Source: Chitinophaga filiformis (GTDB taxonomy: Bacteria > Bacteroidota > Bacteroidia > Chitinophagales > Chitinophagaceae). From it: a DNA stretch of 64,000 bases. Within the stretch, counting starts at the first letter, position 1. Each line of letters opens with the position of its first letter. The notes under the pieces were generated by a model. That model saw only the letters and a program-made list of their open reading frames with translations, did no database searches and was not told the DNA's origin. The stretch covers positions 62,001-126,000 of the forward strand of contig NZ_JAKIRP010000020.1 of the NCBI RefSeq assembly GCF_021646545.1, given 5' to 3'. The position numbers and the translations under genes were made by a program. Below are positions 35,522-44,444 of this stretch, in pieces.

Positions 35522-36418
35522 TTATACACTTAAAACCTTTGTAAAGAACGCTATCGTACGCTCCCAGGCCAGTTCCGCAGCCGCCTTATCATAACGCGGT
35601 GTTGTATCGTTATTGAAGCCATGGTTTACGCCTGGATAAATGTAAGCGTTGTACTGTTTGTTATTCTCCTTCAGCGCTGCTTCATATGCAGGCCACCCTT
35701 CGTTCACGCGTGTATCCAGTTCGGCGTAGTGCAGCAGCAATGGCGCTTTTATCTGCGGCACCTGCTCCTTCTCTGGTTGTCCGCCGTAATACGGTACAGC
35801 GCCGGCCAGGTCAGGTACCCGCACTGCCATCATATTAGCGATCCAGCCGCCAAAGCAGAAGCCGACTACGCCCACTTTTCCGTTACATTCCGGATGGGTC
35901 TTCAGGTATTCAAAAGCTGCGATGAAATCTTCCAGCATGCTGTTCCTATCCCGCTGGCTTTGCAGTTCACGCCCTTTATCATCCGTACCCGGGTAGCCTC
36001 CCAAAGGTGTTAACGCATCGGGAGCTACAGTAATAAACCCTGCCAGCGCAGCTCTCCTGGCTACATCTTCAATGTGCGGGTTCAAGCCGCGGTTCTCATG
36101 AACGACAACGATACCGCCCAATTTCTTCTTAGCATCTGCTGGCCTGGACAATAGGGCTTTCATCTTTCCACCTCCCTTCTCCGAATCGTAGTGAATGTAT
36201 TCCGACTTCAACCGCGGATCGTCGGCCTTTACCTGGATAGCGTTTTGATAATCGGGCATGAGGAAACTCATCAGGGATGTCACCGTCAGCCCTCCTACTG
36301 CATATATGGATAGCTTTTCTATAAATTGCCGCCTGTCTACGCGGTTGTGGGCATAATCGTCGTAAAGGTCGAAGACCTCCTGTTTGATGTCTTCCTTTTT
36401 GATTTCATTTGGGTTCAT
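35522..36418 (-). CDS. Dienelactone hydrolase family protein
   Basis: 298 residues, alpha/beta hydrolase. The catalytic triad is visible: Cys in GVVGFCFGGWIANM (nucleophile elbow), Asp in HYAELDTRVNEGW and His in YPGVNHGFNND, with the family strand GGIVVVHENRGLNPHIEDVARR. A 65-residue N-terminal extension carries RRQFIEKLSIYAVGGLTVTSLMSF, a twin-arginine-like or membrane-anchoring segment, so it is probably exported or membrane-bound. Known relatives open enol-lactones in aromatic breakdown, but many act on other esters. Probably in an operon with the methyltransferase gene; a GlxA-type regulator is divergent. Confidence 0.88.
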   Translation of the reverse strand: MNPNEIKKEDIKQEVFDLYDDYAHNRVDRRQFIEKLSIYAVGGLTVTSLMSFLMPDYQNAIQVKADDPRLKSEYIHYDSEKGGGKMKALLSRPADAKKKLGGIVVVHENRGLNPHIEDVARRAALAGFITVAPDALTPLGGYPGTDDKGRELQSQRDRNSMLEDFIAAFEYLKTHPECNGKVGVVGFCFGGWIANMMAVRVPDLAGAVPYYGGQPEKEQVPQIKAPLLLHYAELDTRVNEGWPAYEAALKENNKQYNAYIYPGVNHGFNNDTTPRYDKAAAELAWERTIAFFTKVLSV

Positions 36419-36493
36419 GGAATGCGTGTTTGTATTTAAATGTAATCATAAAAACGGGAATATTGGCGGGGGACAAATCAGCATCCTCAGGGG

Positions 36494-36524
36494 TTGATCC
36501 GGACAACATAAAATTCTATATTTG
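36494..36524 (+). promoter_or_regulatory. Bacteroidota-type promoter of the GlxA-family regulator gene
   Basis: TTGA at 36494-36497, 19 bases, TATATTTG at 36517-36524. The transcript would begin near 36531, only about 7 bases before the ATG at 36538. Confidence 0.65.
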
Positions 36525-36537
36525 GTAAAAGATTTTC

Positions 36538-37518
36538 ATGAAACATCTTACCATAATCGTCCCTGATGGAGAGAACAACCTGAGCAGCATCGTCGGCGCT
36601 TATAAGATATTTACACGCGCTAATGAGTACTGGAAAGGGACCGGTAAAAAGGAGTTGTTCAAGATTGAGCTCGCAGGCATTTCAAAAGAGGTGGATTTCT
36701 ATGGCGGTTTGTTTACGGTGAAACCGCATTGCCATATTTCTGCTATTGGTAAGGCTGACCTGATTATCATTCCTTCCCTGAACCATAATTATCATAAGGC
36801 TGTAAAGGGTAACCAGTTGCTGATAGACTGGATAGCGAAACAATATAAAGCGGGTGCAGAAATAGCCAGTATATGTACAGGCGCCTTTATGCTGGCATCT
36901 TCAGGATTGCTGGATGGTAAAAACTGTTCTACACACTGGGCTGCGGCAGATAGTTTCAGGAGTATGTTTCCAGAGGTGCATTTACAGGCCGACAAATTAA
37001 TCACCGATGAAAATGGCATCTATACAAATGGAGGTGCTTATTCTTTCCTTAACCTGATCATTTATCTTGTAGAGAAGTATTATGACCGGCAGACGGCTAT
37101 CTATTGCTCCAAGGTATTCCAGATTGAAATAGACCGGCAAAGCCAGTCGGCGTTTACCATATTTACCGGTCAGAAGCTGCATGGCGATGAAATGATAAAG
37201 AAGGCGCAGGCATATATTGAGAATAATCTGCAGGAGAAAATAAGCGTGGAAGACCTTTCTTCCAAGTTTGCCATTGGCAGGAGGAATTTCGACAGGCGCT
37301 TTATCAAAGCAACGGGCAATACTCCTGTTGAATACTCACAAAGAGTAAGAATTGAATCTGCAAAAAAAGCATTTGAGAATACCCGGAAAACCATCAATGA
37401 AGTGATGTATGAAGTCGGCTATTCCGATATAAAAGCCTTCAGGGAAGTATTCAGAAAGATCACCGGCATGTCGCCGCTGGAGTATAGAAATAAATACAAT
37501 AAGGAGGCTGTGCTCTAA
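36538..37518 (+). CDS. GlxA-family transcriptional regulator (DJ-1/PfpI-like plus AraC HTH)
   Basis: 326 residues. A DJ-1/PfpI (class I amidotransferase-like) domain fills about 1-190, with the elbow ASICTGAFMLASSGLLDGK; the C-terminal 215-320 is an AraC/XylS DNA-binding domain with two helix-turn-helices (EKISVEDLSSKFAIGRRNFD and INEVMYEVGYSDIKAFREVF). Such proteins sense a small metabolite and activate neighbouring genes. It is divergent from the dienelactone hydrolase/methyltransferase genes (120-base gap), the likely targets. Its stop is one base from the stop of the convergent symporter gene, with no terminator between. Confidence 0.92.
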   Translation: MKHLTIIVPDGENNLSSIVGAYKIFTRANEYWKGTGKKELFKIELAGISKEVDFYGGLFTVKPHCHISAIGKADLIIIPSLNHNYHKAVKGNQLLIDWIAKQYKAGAEIASICTGAFMLASSGLLDGKNCSTHWAAADSFRSMFPEVHLQADKLITDENGIYTNGGAYSFLNLIIYLVEKYYDRQTAIYCSKVFQIEIDRQSQSAFTIFTGQKLHGDEMIKKAQAYIENNLQEKISVEDLSSKFAIGRRNFDRRFIKATGNTPVEYSQRVRIESAKKAFENTRKTINEVMYEVGYSDIKAFREVFRKITGMSPLEYRNKYNKEAVL

Positions 37519-37519
37519 A

Positions 37520-39118
37520 CTACTCAGCCAGTCCCAATGGCGAAAAGACTACAAACAACGTTATCATTGCCAGTAAGAGCAGCACAGTGTATATATGCCG
37601 TCTTTTCCAGGGGCGAAGGTCCACCACATTATTCCATTGCTGTACAAATGGTTCGCTACGTGGGAAGAAAGCACCTATTACCAGCATCAGCAATACTGTC
37701 ACTACAAACAAAATAGCGAGTACGTGCAGGAAATGTAAACCTGTATCTATAAACAATTGGGAAACAGCATAGGTGACGATGAAAAATATGAGCCCGATCT
37801 TCGCGGCAATTGCAGGCATACGCTTGTGCAGCAGTCCTACCACCAGGATGGTAAAGATAGGCACACTGAATAAACCGCTTACCATTTGAATATACGTGTA
37901 CAAGCCCTGCTCTGCAAAAACGATGAAAGGAGCAATCAGCATTGCCAGTAAACAAACCAATAATTCAAAGCGTCTGCTTATCCGCACCACTTCCCGCTCG
38001 CTTACTGTTTCCTGCCGCCATGCCTTGAATGGCTTGTACAGATTCAATACAAAGAGCGTACTGGTACTGTTTAACCCTGCGTTAAAAGTAGTCAATGCGG
38101 CCCCAAAGGTAATAGCCGCTATAAAGCCGGTGAGTACCGGAGAGCTGACATCGCTGACGATCCTGGGAAATACTTCGGCGGTATTGCTCAGATGCGGATA
38201 GAGCTGTACAGCGATCAGGCCTGGAATATTCAGCAACAAGGGTGAGATGATCTTACCCAGGCAGGCGACCGCAATGCCCTTCTGACTTTCGGCCAAGCTA
38301 CGTGAGGCCAGTGCCTGCTGGACAATGTATTGTTCTGTGCCCCAATAGTAGAGATTAACCAGGAACATGCCGGTAAAAATTGTGCCAAAGGGCACAGCAT
38401 CCTTAGGACCACCAATGGCATTAAAATGGTCTCTCCGTGATGCCAGCAGCAGCTCAAGCCCAGTGCTCACAGAACCGTGCCCCAGGTATTTCAATGCAAC
38501 ATAGGGCAATAGAATACCACCTGCAAACATGCCGATGCCCAGCACAGTATCTGAAATAGCTACTGCCTTCAATCCTCCCAGCACGGTATAAAGGCAACCG
38601 ATCAATCCTATCATCCAGACGAGTATCCAGATGGTGGCCCAATAGCTGATATGCAGGGCATCCGACAGACCAAACAGGCCATTAAATGCGATAGCCCCGC
38701 TGTATAGCACAGAGGGCAACATGTTCACGATATAACTGATCAGGAAGATAGCGGATACGAAACGTTTGGTACCAATGTCATAACGTTCTTCAAGAAAGTC
38801 GGGCGTAGTGGAGATGCCACTGCGCAGATATACGGGCATGATAAACTCGGAGACCAGCAACATAGCAAATATGGAGGACATCCCCCATGCCATGACGCTC
38901 ATGTTGTTGGTGTATACCAGTTCATTCTCACCAATGAACTGTACGGCGCTGATATTAGTGAAGAAGAGCGCGCCGCCTACTACCAGAAATCCCAGGTTAC
39001 GGTTGGCGAAAAACAGTCCGGCAGCGGTCTGCAGGTTCTCTTTCCGGGTTTTATACCAGGAGATCACCGCCACCAGGATGGTAACCAGCAGGAAACTCAA
39101 TAAAGCGCCAACATTCAT
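37520..39118 (-). CDS. SSS-family sodium/sugar symporter
   Basis: 532 residues, inner-membrane sodium:solute symporter of the SGLT-like branch. About 14 hydrophobic helices; FFANRNLGFLVVGGALFFTNISAVQFIGENEL (about 33-64) contains the unwound first core helix typical of sugar-transporting SSS members, and a PDFLEERY motif follows TM2-3. It is the last gene of the alpha-galactoside locus, 4 bases after the regulator gene, so the likely cargo is galactose or an alpha-galactoside delivered to the periplasm. Confidence 0.93.
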   Translation of the reverse strand: MNVGALLSFLLVTILVAVISWYKTRKENLQTAAGLFFANRNLGFLVVGGALFFTNISAVQFIGENELVYTNNMSVMAWGMSSIFAMLLVSEFIMPVYLRSGISTTPDFLEERYDIGTKRFVSAIFLISYIVNMLPSVLYSGAIAFNGLFGLSDALHISYWATIWILVWMIGLIGCLYTVLGGLKAVAISDTVLGIGMFAGGILLPYVALKYLGHGSVSTGLELLLASRRDHFNAIGGPKDAVPFGTIFTGMFLVNLYYWGTEQYIVQQALASRSLAESQKGIAVACLGKIISPLLLNIPGLIAVQLYPHLSNTAEVFPRIVSDVSSPVLTGFIAAITFGAALTTFNAGLNSTSTLFVLNLYKPFKAWRQETVSEREVVRISRRFELLVCLLAMLIAPFIVFAEQGLYTYIQMVSGLFSVPIFTILVVGLLHKRMPAIAAKIGLIFFIVTYAVSQLFIDTGLHFLHVLAILFVVTVLLMLVIGAFFPRSEPFVQQWNNVVDLRPWKRRHIYTVLLLLAMITLFVVFSPLGLAE

Positions 39119-39122
39119 ATGA

Positions 39123-40142
39123 TCAAAGCGAGTTACGTCTGATCAGCTTCGTAGGCAGGACTTCATGTACCGGTTCCCGGCTGAGGACTGCCTGGGCAGC
39201 CCGTTTTCCCATCTCACTGAAGCTGACAGAATAGGTAGTGATACCATTGCCAACGAGCTCTTTTACCGGCTCGTCATTGTGCGAAAGTATACCAATATCC
39301 TTACCCGGTTTAATTTTTTTTGCGGCGCAGTCTCTTAACAGGTTCCAGAGCTCTGCGTTCTCGTTTACATAATATACGACTCCCTTCTCTACGGAGCCGG
39401 GTTCATATTCGCGTAACACCTTGCCTTTGATCTGATGTTCCTTAATGAACCGCTGGAAGGACTTAACAATTTCGGGCGGGAACAGGGAGTCCGGATTGTG
39501 GAAGAATACCATCTTATCAAACTTTTTGATCTCATCGGCCAATTGTTCGAAGATGGCATAGGAAGACTGTTCAAATTCCTGCACGACATACTGGAAATCT
39601 CCATCCAGCGGCTCATAACGGTCAAACATCAATAACTTCTGACGAGGTATGGTGTTCAGCAACTCCCTTGTACGGGGATGATGAATAGGAGAAATTACAT
39701 ACATACCATAGTGGCGGTTCTTCACCAGAGAGAACATTGTTTCAAACACCTCTATGTTACCATGATGGAAGAATACGTCCAGCAGCACATTAGCACCCAG
39801 TTCATTGCGGAAGCTACGGTAGAACTGTTCCTGGAAGGTATCGATCGTATACATGAGCAGGGCTACCTTGAGCGACTGCTGGGTATTGTCGTCAGAGACA
39901 AAGTACCCCAGGCGGTTCTTGGATTCAATAAGGCCGCGGTTCTGCAACTCCCGGTAACCCTTGATCACGGTTTCCCGGGCATAACCCAGACCGGAGATCA
40001 TCGCATTCACAGAAGGTAAAGGATCGCCTACAGCAATGATTTTCTCATTGATAGCATTGACAATACCCTCTACAAACCGCTCATGCTTTGAGTAGGAAGG
40101 TATCTCATCCAGTTCCTGTATCTTTTCAAAAATCGCATTCAT
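39123..40142 (-). CDS. GntR-type regulator with a periplasmic-binding-like sensor domain
   Basis: 339 residues. N-terminal GntR winged helix (about 15-85, with GLGYARETVIKGYRELQNRGLIESKNRLGYFV) joined to a LacI-type sugar-binding fold (about 90-335, with VALLMYTIDTFQEQFYRSF, IGILSHNDEPVKEL and GITTYSVSFSEMGKRAAQ). It should bind a sugar, probably galactose or a derivative, and control the operon it sits in. It follows the GH36 gene by 36 bases and precedes the symporter gene by 4. Using a GntR-type sensor inside the operon, rather than a hybrid two-component or ECF sigma system, is less common for a SusCD locus. Confidence 0.9.
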   Translation of the reverse strand: MNAIFEKIQELDEIPSYSKHERFVEGIVNAINEKIIAVGDPLPSVNAMISGLGYARETVIKGYRELQNRGLIESKNRLGYFVSDDNTQQSLKVALLMYTIDTFQEQFYRSFRNELGANVLLDVFFHHGNIEVFETMFSLVKNRHYGMYVISPIHHPRTRELLNTIPRQKLLMFDRYEPLDGDFQYVVQEFEQSSYAIFEQLADEIKKFDKMVFFHNPDSLFPPEIVKSFQRFIKEHQIKGKVLREYEPGSVEKGVVYYVNENAELWNLLRDCAAKKIKPGKDIGILSHNDEPVKELVGNGITTYSVSFSEMGKRAAQAVLSREPVHEVLPTKLIRRNSL

Positions 40143-40178
40143 TCCAACAGATTGTTTTGTTCTCTTAGTTCATCTCTG

Positions 40179-42362
40179 CTATTCTACGGCTTCCAGCTCC
40201 AATATACGACTATGTAATTTAACTGTCGTAAATACATCTAATCCCACTTTCATCAGGTAGTCGCCGGAATACACCTTCCCATTGAATGGCTCATCAGGAT
40301 TTTTTCCCGGCATCAGATTGATCTCCTTCACGCGGTATTTAGCTGCAGGGTTCAGGCCCTGGCATTGTACCGATAACAGGTTCTCGCCGAAGCGGGGGTG
40401 TATATCATATGCATACAGTATCGCTTGTTTTTTAGATTCGCTCACATACATCATTGCAGCGTGATTTCCTTCGTAAGGCGAAACGAGCCTGTACTGGTCG
40501 CCGCTGAAATTAATGTTTTTTATCCGGTTATACGTAGTTACGGCCGACTGACAGAAGGTCTGTTCATCCTTAGGGAGCTCTTTCACATTGATGTCAAAGC
40601 CCAGTTTACACTGCATTGCCACATCCACACGGAACTTGATGCTGGCATCATGATTCCAGCTGGTTACGTGGGCAGCGATGGATTTGGATGGGAAGAACTG
40701 GGAATATCCCCACTGGATAAAAAGACGTTCTATAGGGTCTGTATTATCACTGGGCCAGAACTCGGTGAAGTAACGGAGCCCTTCGTAGTCGGTACGACCA
40801 CCACCACCGGAGCAAAGCATCATCGGCAGATTAGGATATTTAGCCTTGATGCGGTCCAGCACTTTGTACAGTCCGCGTACATACTCGATATACAGGTTGT
40901 TCTGCCTGTCTTTCAGGTAAGGCGAATAGATATTTGTAATCGGGCTGTTACAATCCCATTTCAGGTAAGCCAACTGGGGATTCTCCGTCATCAGGTGGTC
41001 TACGACGTTGAATACATGCTCCTGCACTGCCGGATTACTGAGATCCAGCACCAGCTGATTACGGAAGTAGTAACGCTCCCTGTTAGGCAGGAGGATCACC
41101 CAGTCAGGATGTTTCTCAAATAGCTCACTCTTCGGGTTCACCATTTCCGGTTCTATCCAGATGCCGAATTTCACGCCGGTTTTAACAGCAGCCTTTACCA
41201 GTGCAGGCACGCCGTTAGGCAGTTTGTTCGCCGTCGGCTGCCAGTCGCCCAGACCCTGTGTATCGCTGTGACGGGGATATTTGTTACCAAACCATCCATC
41301 ATCCAGCAGGAACATGTCCGTGCCCAGGTATTTGGTTTCTTCGATCAGTCCTTCCAGTTTGGTCTCATTGAAATCAAAAGCGGTAGACTCCCAGTTGTTC
41401 AGCAAGGTAAGCCGATCGCCTTTCCCGTCTTTCAGTTGGTAATTACGCGCCCAACGGTGCAGATCACGGCTGCCCTTCCCTGTACCCTGGTTGCTCAGCG
41501 TAAAGATGAAAGAAGGCGTAGTAAAAGTCTTTCCGGGATCGAGTGTATAATCGGACGCATAAGGATTGATACCGGAGATAACGCGGAGGTTATTCTCGTT
41601 ATCTACTTCAAAGGTGAAGCGGAAGTTGCCTGTCCAGGCCAGGGTCCCCATTAGGACCTGTCCTTCGTTTTCGCGGGGCTCGTCTCCCAGTCCTACGGTA
41701 AAGAATGGGGATACGTGCATATCTGCCCTGGCGCCCAGTTTAGAGTCCACTTCCTTTTTACCGAAGTTCAGCTGGGTAGTGCTCATATTCACTTCTTTCG
41801 CCCAGTCGCCGCTGAACTCTGTGAGGAAGTATTGCGCACGTTTCCAGTACAGCATGGACGAGGCATAACGGCTGATGTTCACCGGCTGTTTCTCGTTGTG
41901 GCTGATCTCTGTCCATGACTGTATAATGTTCTCCTTTGCGTAGGCCCTGTAGTACAGTTTTACCTGCACAGGGTACAGCTGATCTTTTAGGATGATCACG
42001 GTTTCTGTAACGCCGTCTGCTACTTTCTTCTCCGTGTGTGAAACGTACTGTAGCACGGTAGCCAGATTGCCATCATTGTGCCTGATGCCGAATGCTGGTT
42101 CAAAATAAGTTTCTGTGCCGGACACAGGATACACTTCCCATGCCTGTCCGTCGCTTTTGGATTTCATCTTAGGACTGAGCAACGCATAGTCGTCCGGAGA
42201 TGACAGGCGTGGTCCCAGGTACAATTGAAAGAGGCGGCCGTTCTGCGCGGTCTGCAATACGAGCGCTGTTTCATTGGTGGAGATATGAATCGTCTCCGCC
42301 TGAACTGCTGTACGGGTTACAACAACCAGGAAAAACAAAATGGATAATATCTTCTTCCTCAT
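40179..42362 (-). CDS. GH36 alpha-galactosidase
   Basis: 727 residues, normal for GH36. Removes terminal alpha-linked galactose from raffinose-type or galactomannan-type sugars. A signal peptide (1-22, ending AVQA) points to the periplasm. Beta-sandwich N-terminal domain, then a TIM barrel with DMFLLDDGWFG, GIWIEPEMVNP, YLKWDCN (nucleophile Asp) and FWPSDNTDP (acid/base Asp), all classical GH36 motifs. Encoded 20 bases after the second alpha-galactosidase gene in the same operon. Confidence 0.95.
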   Translation of the reverse strand: MRKKILSILFFLVVVTRTAVQAETIHISTNETALVLQTAQNGRLFQLYLGPRLSSPDDYALLSPKMKSKSDGQAWEVYPVSGTETYFEPAFGIRHNDGNLATVLQYVSHTEKKVADGVTETVIILKDQLYPVQVKLYYRAYAKENIIQSWTEISHNEKQPVNISRYASSMLYWKRAQYFLTEFSGDWAKEVNMSTTQLNFGKKEVDSKLGARADMHVSPFFTVGLGDEPRENEGQVLMGTLAWTGNFRFTFEVDNENNLRVISGINPYASDYTLDPGKTFTTPSFIFTLSNQGTGKGSRDLHRWARNYQLKDGKGDRLTLLNNWESTAFDFNETKLEGLIEETKYLGTDMFLLDDGWFGNKYPRHSDTQGLGDWQPTANKLPNGVPALVKAAVKTGVKFGIWIEPEMVNPKSELFEKHPDWVILLPNRERYYFRNQLVLDLSNPAVQEHVFNVVDHLMTENPQLAYLKWDCNSPITNIYSPYLKDRQNNLYIEYVRGLYKVLDRIKAKYPNLPMMLCSGGGGRTDYEGLRYFTEFWPSDNTDPIERLFIQWGYSQFFPSKSIAAHVTSWNHDASIKFRVDVAMQCKLGFDINVKELPKDEQTFCQSAVTTYNRIKNINFSGDQYRLVSPYEGNHAAMMYVSESKKQAILYAYDIHPRFGENLLSVQCQGLNPAAKYRVKEINLMPGKNPDEPFNGKVYSGDYLMKVGLDVFTTVKLHSRILELEAVE

Positions 42363-42382
42363 TGATACAATTTATTGCTTGC

Positions 42383-44380
42383 TTATTTGCTATTGATTTT
42401 AAAAAAACGAACGTCTTTCGCCGGAATGCTGATAGTGTCGGCAACGTCAATATCGGTATGCGACCAGAGGTCACGTATTGTATAACGTTTATGCTGATCA
42501 AGTCCCAGTCTTTCCAGTGGCAGCTGCATGTTACGGGCATTTTCTGTGTAGTTGAAAACCGCGTAATAGGTGTTGCCTTTTGCGTCTGTGTATGTGAACT
42601 GATCTTCAGAGCGTTCCCCGGTACCTTCTACCGGTCGGAAGCTACGGCCCATAGCAGCAGCATTCACTTCGGCATTGGTCAGGAACTGTTTCGCTTTTGC
42701 CTTGCCCTCTTCGCTACCTTCCTTACTGAAGTCATCACCGGCTATAAATAGTCCGGTGATAACAGCAGAAGTAACACGAGCGCGGTTTTCCCCTTCTGAA
42801 GCCTGCTGCAGCACCACATGATCTGCATCATTGAAGCTGTAGATCTTATTGATCCACCAGCCATAGGAAACCGCATTGAGGGTGTACTCAGTATCCTTGA
42901 TCTTGTTCCAGGCGTCGCAGGCTATACGCCGGGACTGGGCATACTGAGCAGGGAATATAGGCGCAATGGAGAGGTTGATATACATATCGCCGAAGTATTT
43001 ATCCAGCAATTGCATACCATAGTTATACGCCGAGATACCGGACCTTATTCCGGGATTGTACCATTTATCTGCGTTGATAGCGCCATGCGCCATAAAATCG
43101 ACTTTCACATACTGGAAGCCACAACGGTGAAAGAGATCCGCTACTTTCTTCATACGCTCTTCAATGGCCGGATGTGTAGGATCTATAGCGTAAGCACCGT
43201 CGAGATCCTGCGGCTGACCATTCGCATATAGATAAACATCTTTGAACTTATATTGTGGCGCCTCCTTTATGTTGGACTCGGGGCGTTTGCCCCAGTCTGT
43301 AAAAGGCGTCCAATAAATACCTGCCATCTGACCATTCGCCTTGCAGTGTTTTACAAAGTCTTTCAGCTGTTCTTCTGTGAAACGGTCCCAGCCTGAGTCC
43401 AGCCCTATCACCAGTTCTCCGTCGCTGTTTACAAAATGGTTGGGCTGCAGATTATCATGAAAGAAGTCTGATACCTCCAATGCTTTCTCGTAACTGATCT
43501 TGAACTGCAATACACCCCAGCTGTTCCATCCCATTGGCAGGGCCTTGTTCCATGCTCTTGGCGGAGCGATAGTAGCATTGGCGGCTCCGTAAGCATCCAT
43601 CCCGATACGCCAGTCATTAAATACGCCCAGCATGACTTTGGGCGATTTGATAAGATGGCCTTCACGTGCACCGTGTGGTACGATGTCGCGCGTGGTGGAA
43701 TCAGCAATACCTCCAAAGCAGGTCAGTGTATATGCAGCGCCTTCTTTATTCATGAGTACCGCCGACTTCCAGAAGTCATGTTCTACTGAACCTACCACTA
43801 CTCCCTTTCTGCTATTGCCGTTGAAAACGGCCGTTGCTTCATAGCTGGTGAGGGAAGGAAAGTTCAGCGGATGGGACTGAAAACGGATCCACTTATCGTT
43901 GTCAAACGGTATGAACAGGGCGCGGTTGTCGCCACTGCCCAGGACATTCGAAACATCTGCCAGGTTCACCGGCGCCATATAATTGGAAGCGATGTTGCCG
44001 GAGGCAGCTTCCAGGGTAAAATCAGTGAGCAGGTAATCTTTGCCCGGGTACTGATAGAAAGACTGCACAAGGGTGGGCAGTTTTTCGTCCTTATAAGTCA
44101 CCTGGATCAAAGAACCTTTGCCGAATGCATCTTTCAGGGACTTCACTGATTGTACTCCGCCGGCATAATCTTTCGTAGTGATCAGCTTCCCGTTCCATTT
44201 ATAGGAAGCATACAACTGAAAATTGACATTACCGGCAGTTCGTGTAAGATGCAGAACTTTAGTGTTCCTGTCATACACGATCTTCCAGTCGGCGGGCGTA
44301 GCAGCATGAACTACGCTCCACCATAAAAGTGCGGCCACCGCTAGTAGCATGTGCGGGGCTATTCGTAGCATCTTCCTCAT
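42383..44380 (-). CDS. Clan GH-D alpha-galactosidase-like enzyme (GH27/GH36-like)
   Basis: 665 residues with a signal peptide (about 1-26, ending VHA). An N-terminal beta domain is followed by a TIM barrel with PMGWNSWG (about 290), LVIGLDSGWDRF, YVKVDFMAHG (likely nucleophile Asp) and RRIACDAWN (likely acid/base Asp), and a C-terminal beta domain ending in IPAKDVRFFKI. The motifs are more diverged than in the neighbouring GH36 enzyme and fit GH27-like Bacteroidota enzymes; the exact family needs a profile search. First enzyme gene after susD, preceded by a hairpin/T-tract 14 bases before its ATG. It and the GH36 enzyme probably act on different alpha-galactosides or linkages. Confidence 0.82.
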   Translation of the reverse strand: MRKMLRIAPHMLLAVAALLWWSVVHAATPADWKIVYDRNTKVLHLTRTAGNVNFQLYASYKWNGKLITTKDYAGGVQSVKSLKDAFGKGSLIQVTYKDEKLPTLVQSFYQYPGKDYLLTDFTLEAASGNIASNYMAPVNLADVSNVLGSGDNRALFIPFDNDKWIRFQSHPLNFPSLTSYEATAVFNGNSRKGVVVGSVEHDFWKSAVLMNKEGAAYTLTCFGGIADSTTRDIVPHGAREGHLIKSPKVMLGVFNDWRIGMDAYGAANATIAPPRAWNKALPMGWNSWGVLQFKISYEKALEVSDFFHDNLQPNHFVNSDGELVIGLDSGWDRFTEEQLKDFVKHCKANGQMAGIYWTPFTDWGKRPESNIKEAPQYKFKDVYLYANGQPQDLDGAYAIDPTHPAIEERMKKVADLFHRCGFQYVKVDFMAHGAINADKWYNPGIRSGISAYNYGMQLLDKYFGDMYINLSIAPIFPAQYAQSRRIACDAWNKIKDTEYTLNAVSYGWWINKIYSFNDADHVVLQQASEGENRARVTSAVITGLFIAGDDFSKEGSEEGKAKAKQFLTNAEVNAAAMGRSFRPVEGTGERSEDQFTYTDAKGNTYYAVFNYTENARNMQLPLERLGLDQHKRYTIRDLWSHTDIDVADTISIPAKDVRFFKINSK

Positions 44381-44387
44381 AATAAAG

Positions 44388-44426
44388 ATAAAAGCAGGCC
44401 CGCTGGCCTGTAATCAGCGGGCCTGC
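44388..44426 (-). terminator. Strong hairpin between susD and the enzyme genes (attenuator)
   Basis: Perfect 12-bp GC-rich stem GCAGGCCCGCTG/CAGCGGGCCTGC (44394-44405 and 44415-44426), 9-base loop, followed on the minus strand by TTTTATCTTTATT. It ends just before the ATG of the next gene at 44380, so it probably lowers transcription into the enzyme genes relative to susCD, or protects the susCD mRNA end. Confidence 0.8.
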
Positions 44427-44444
44427 CCCTTTTAAAAGTAACGA

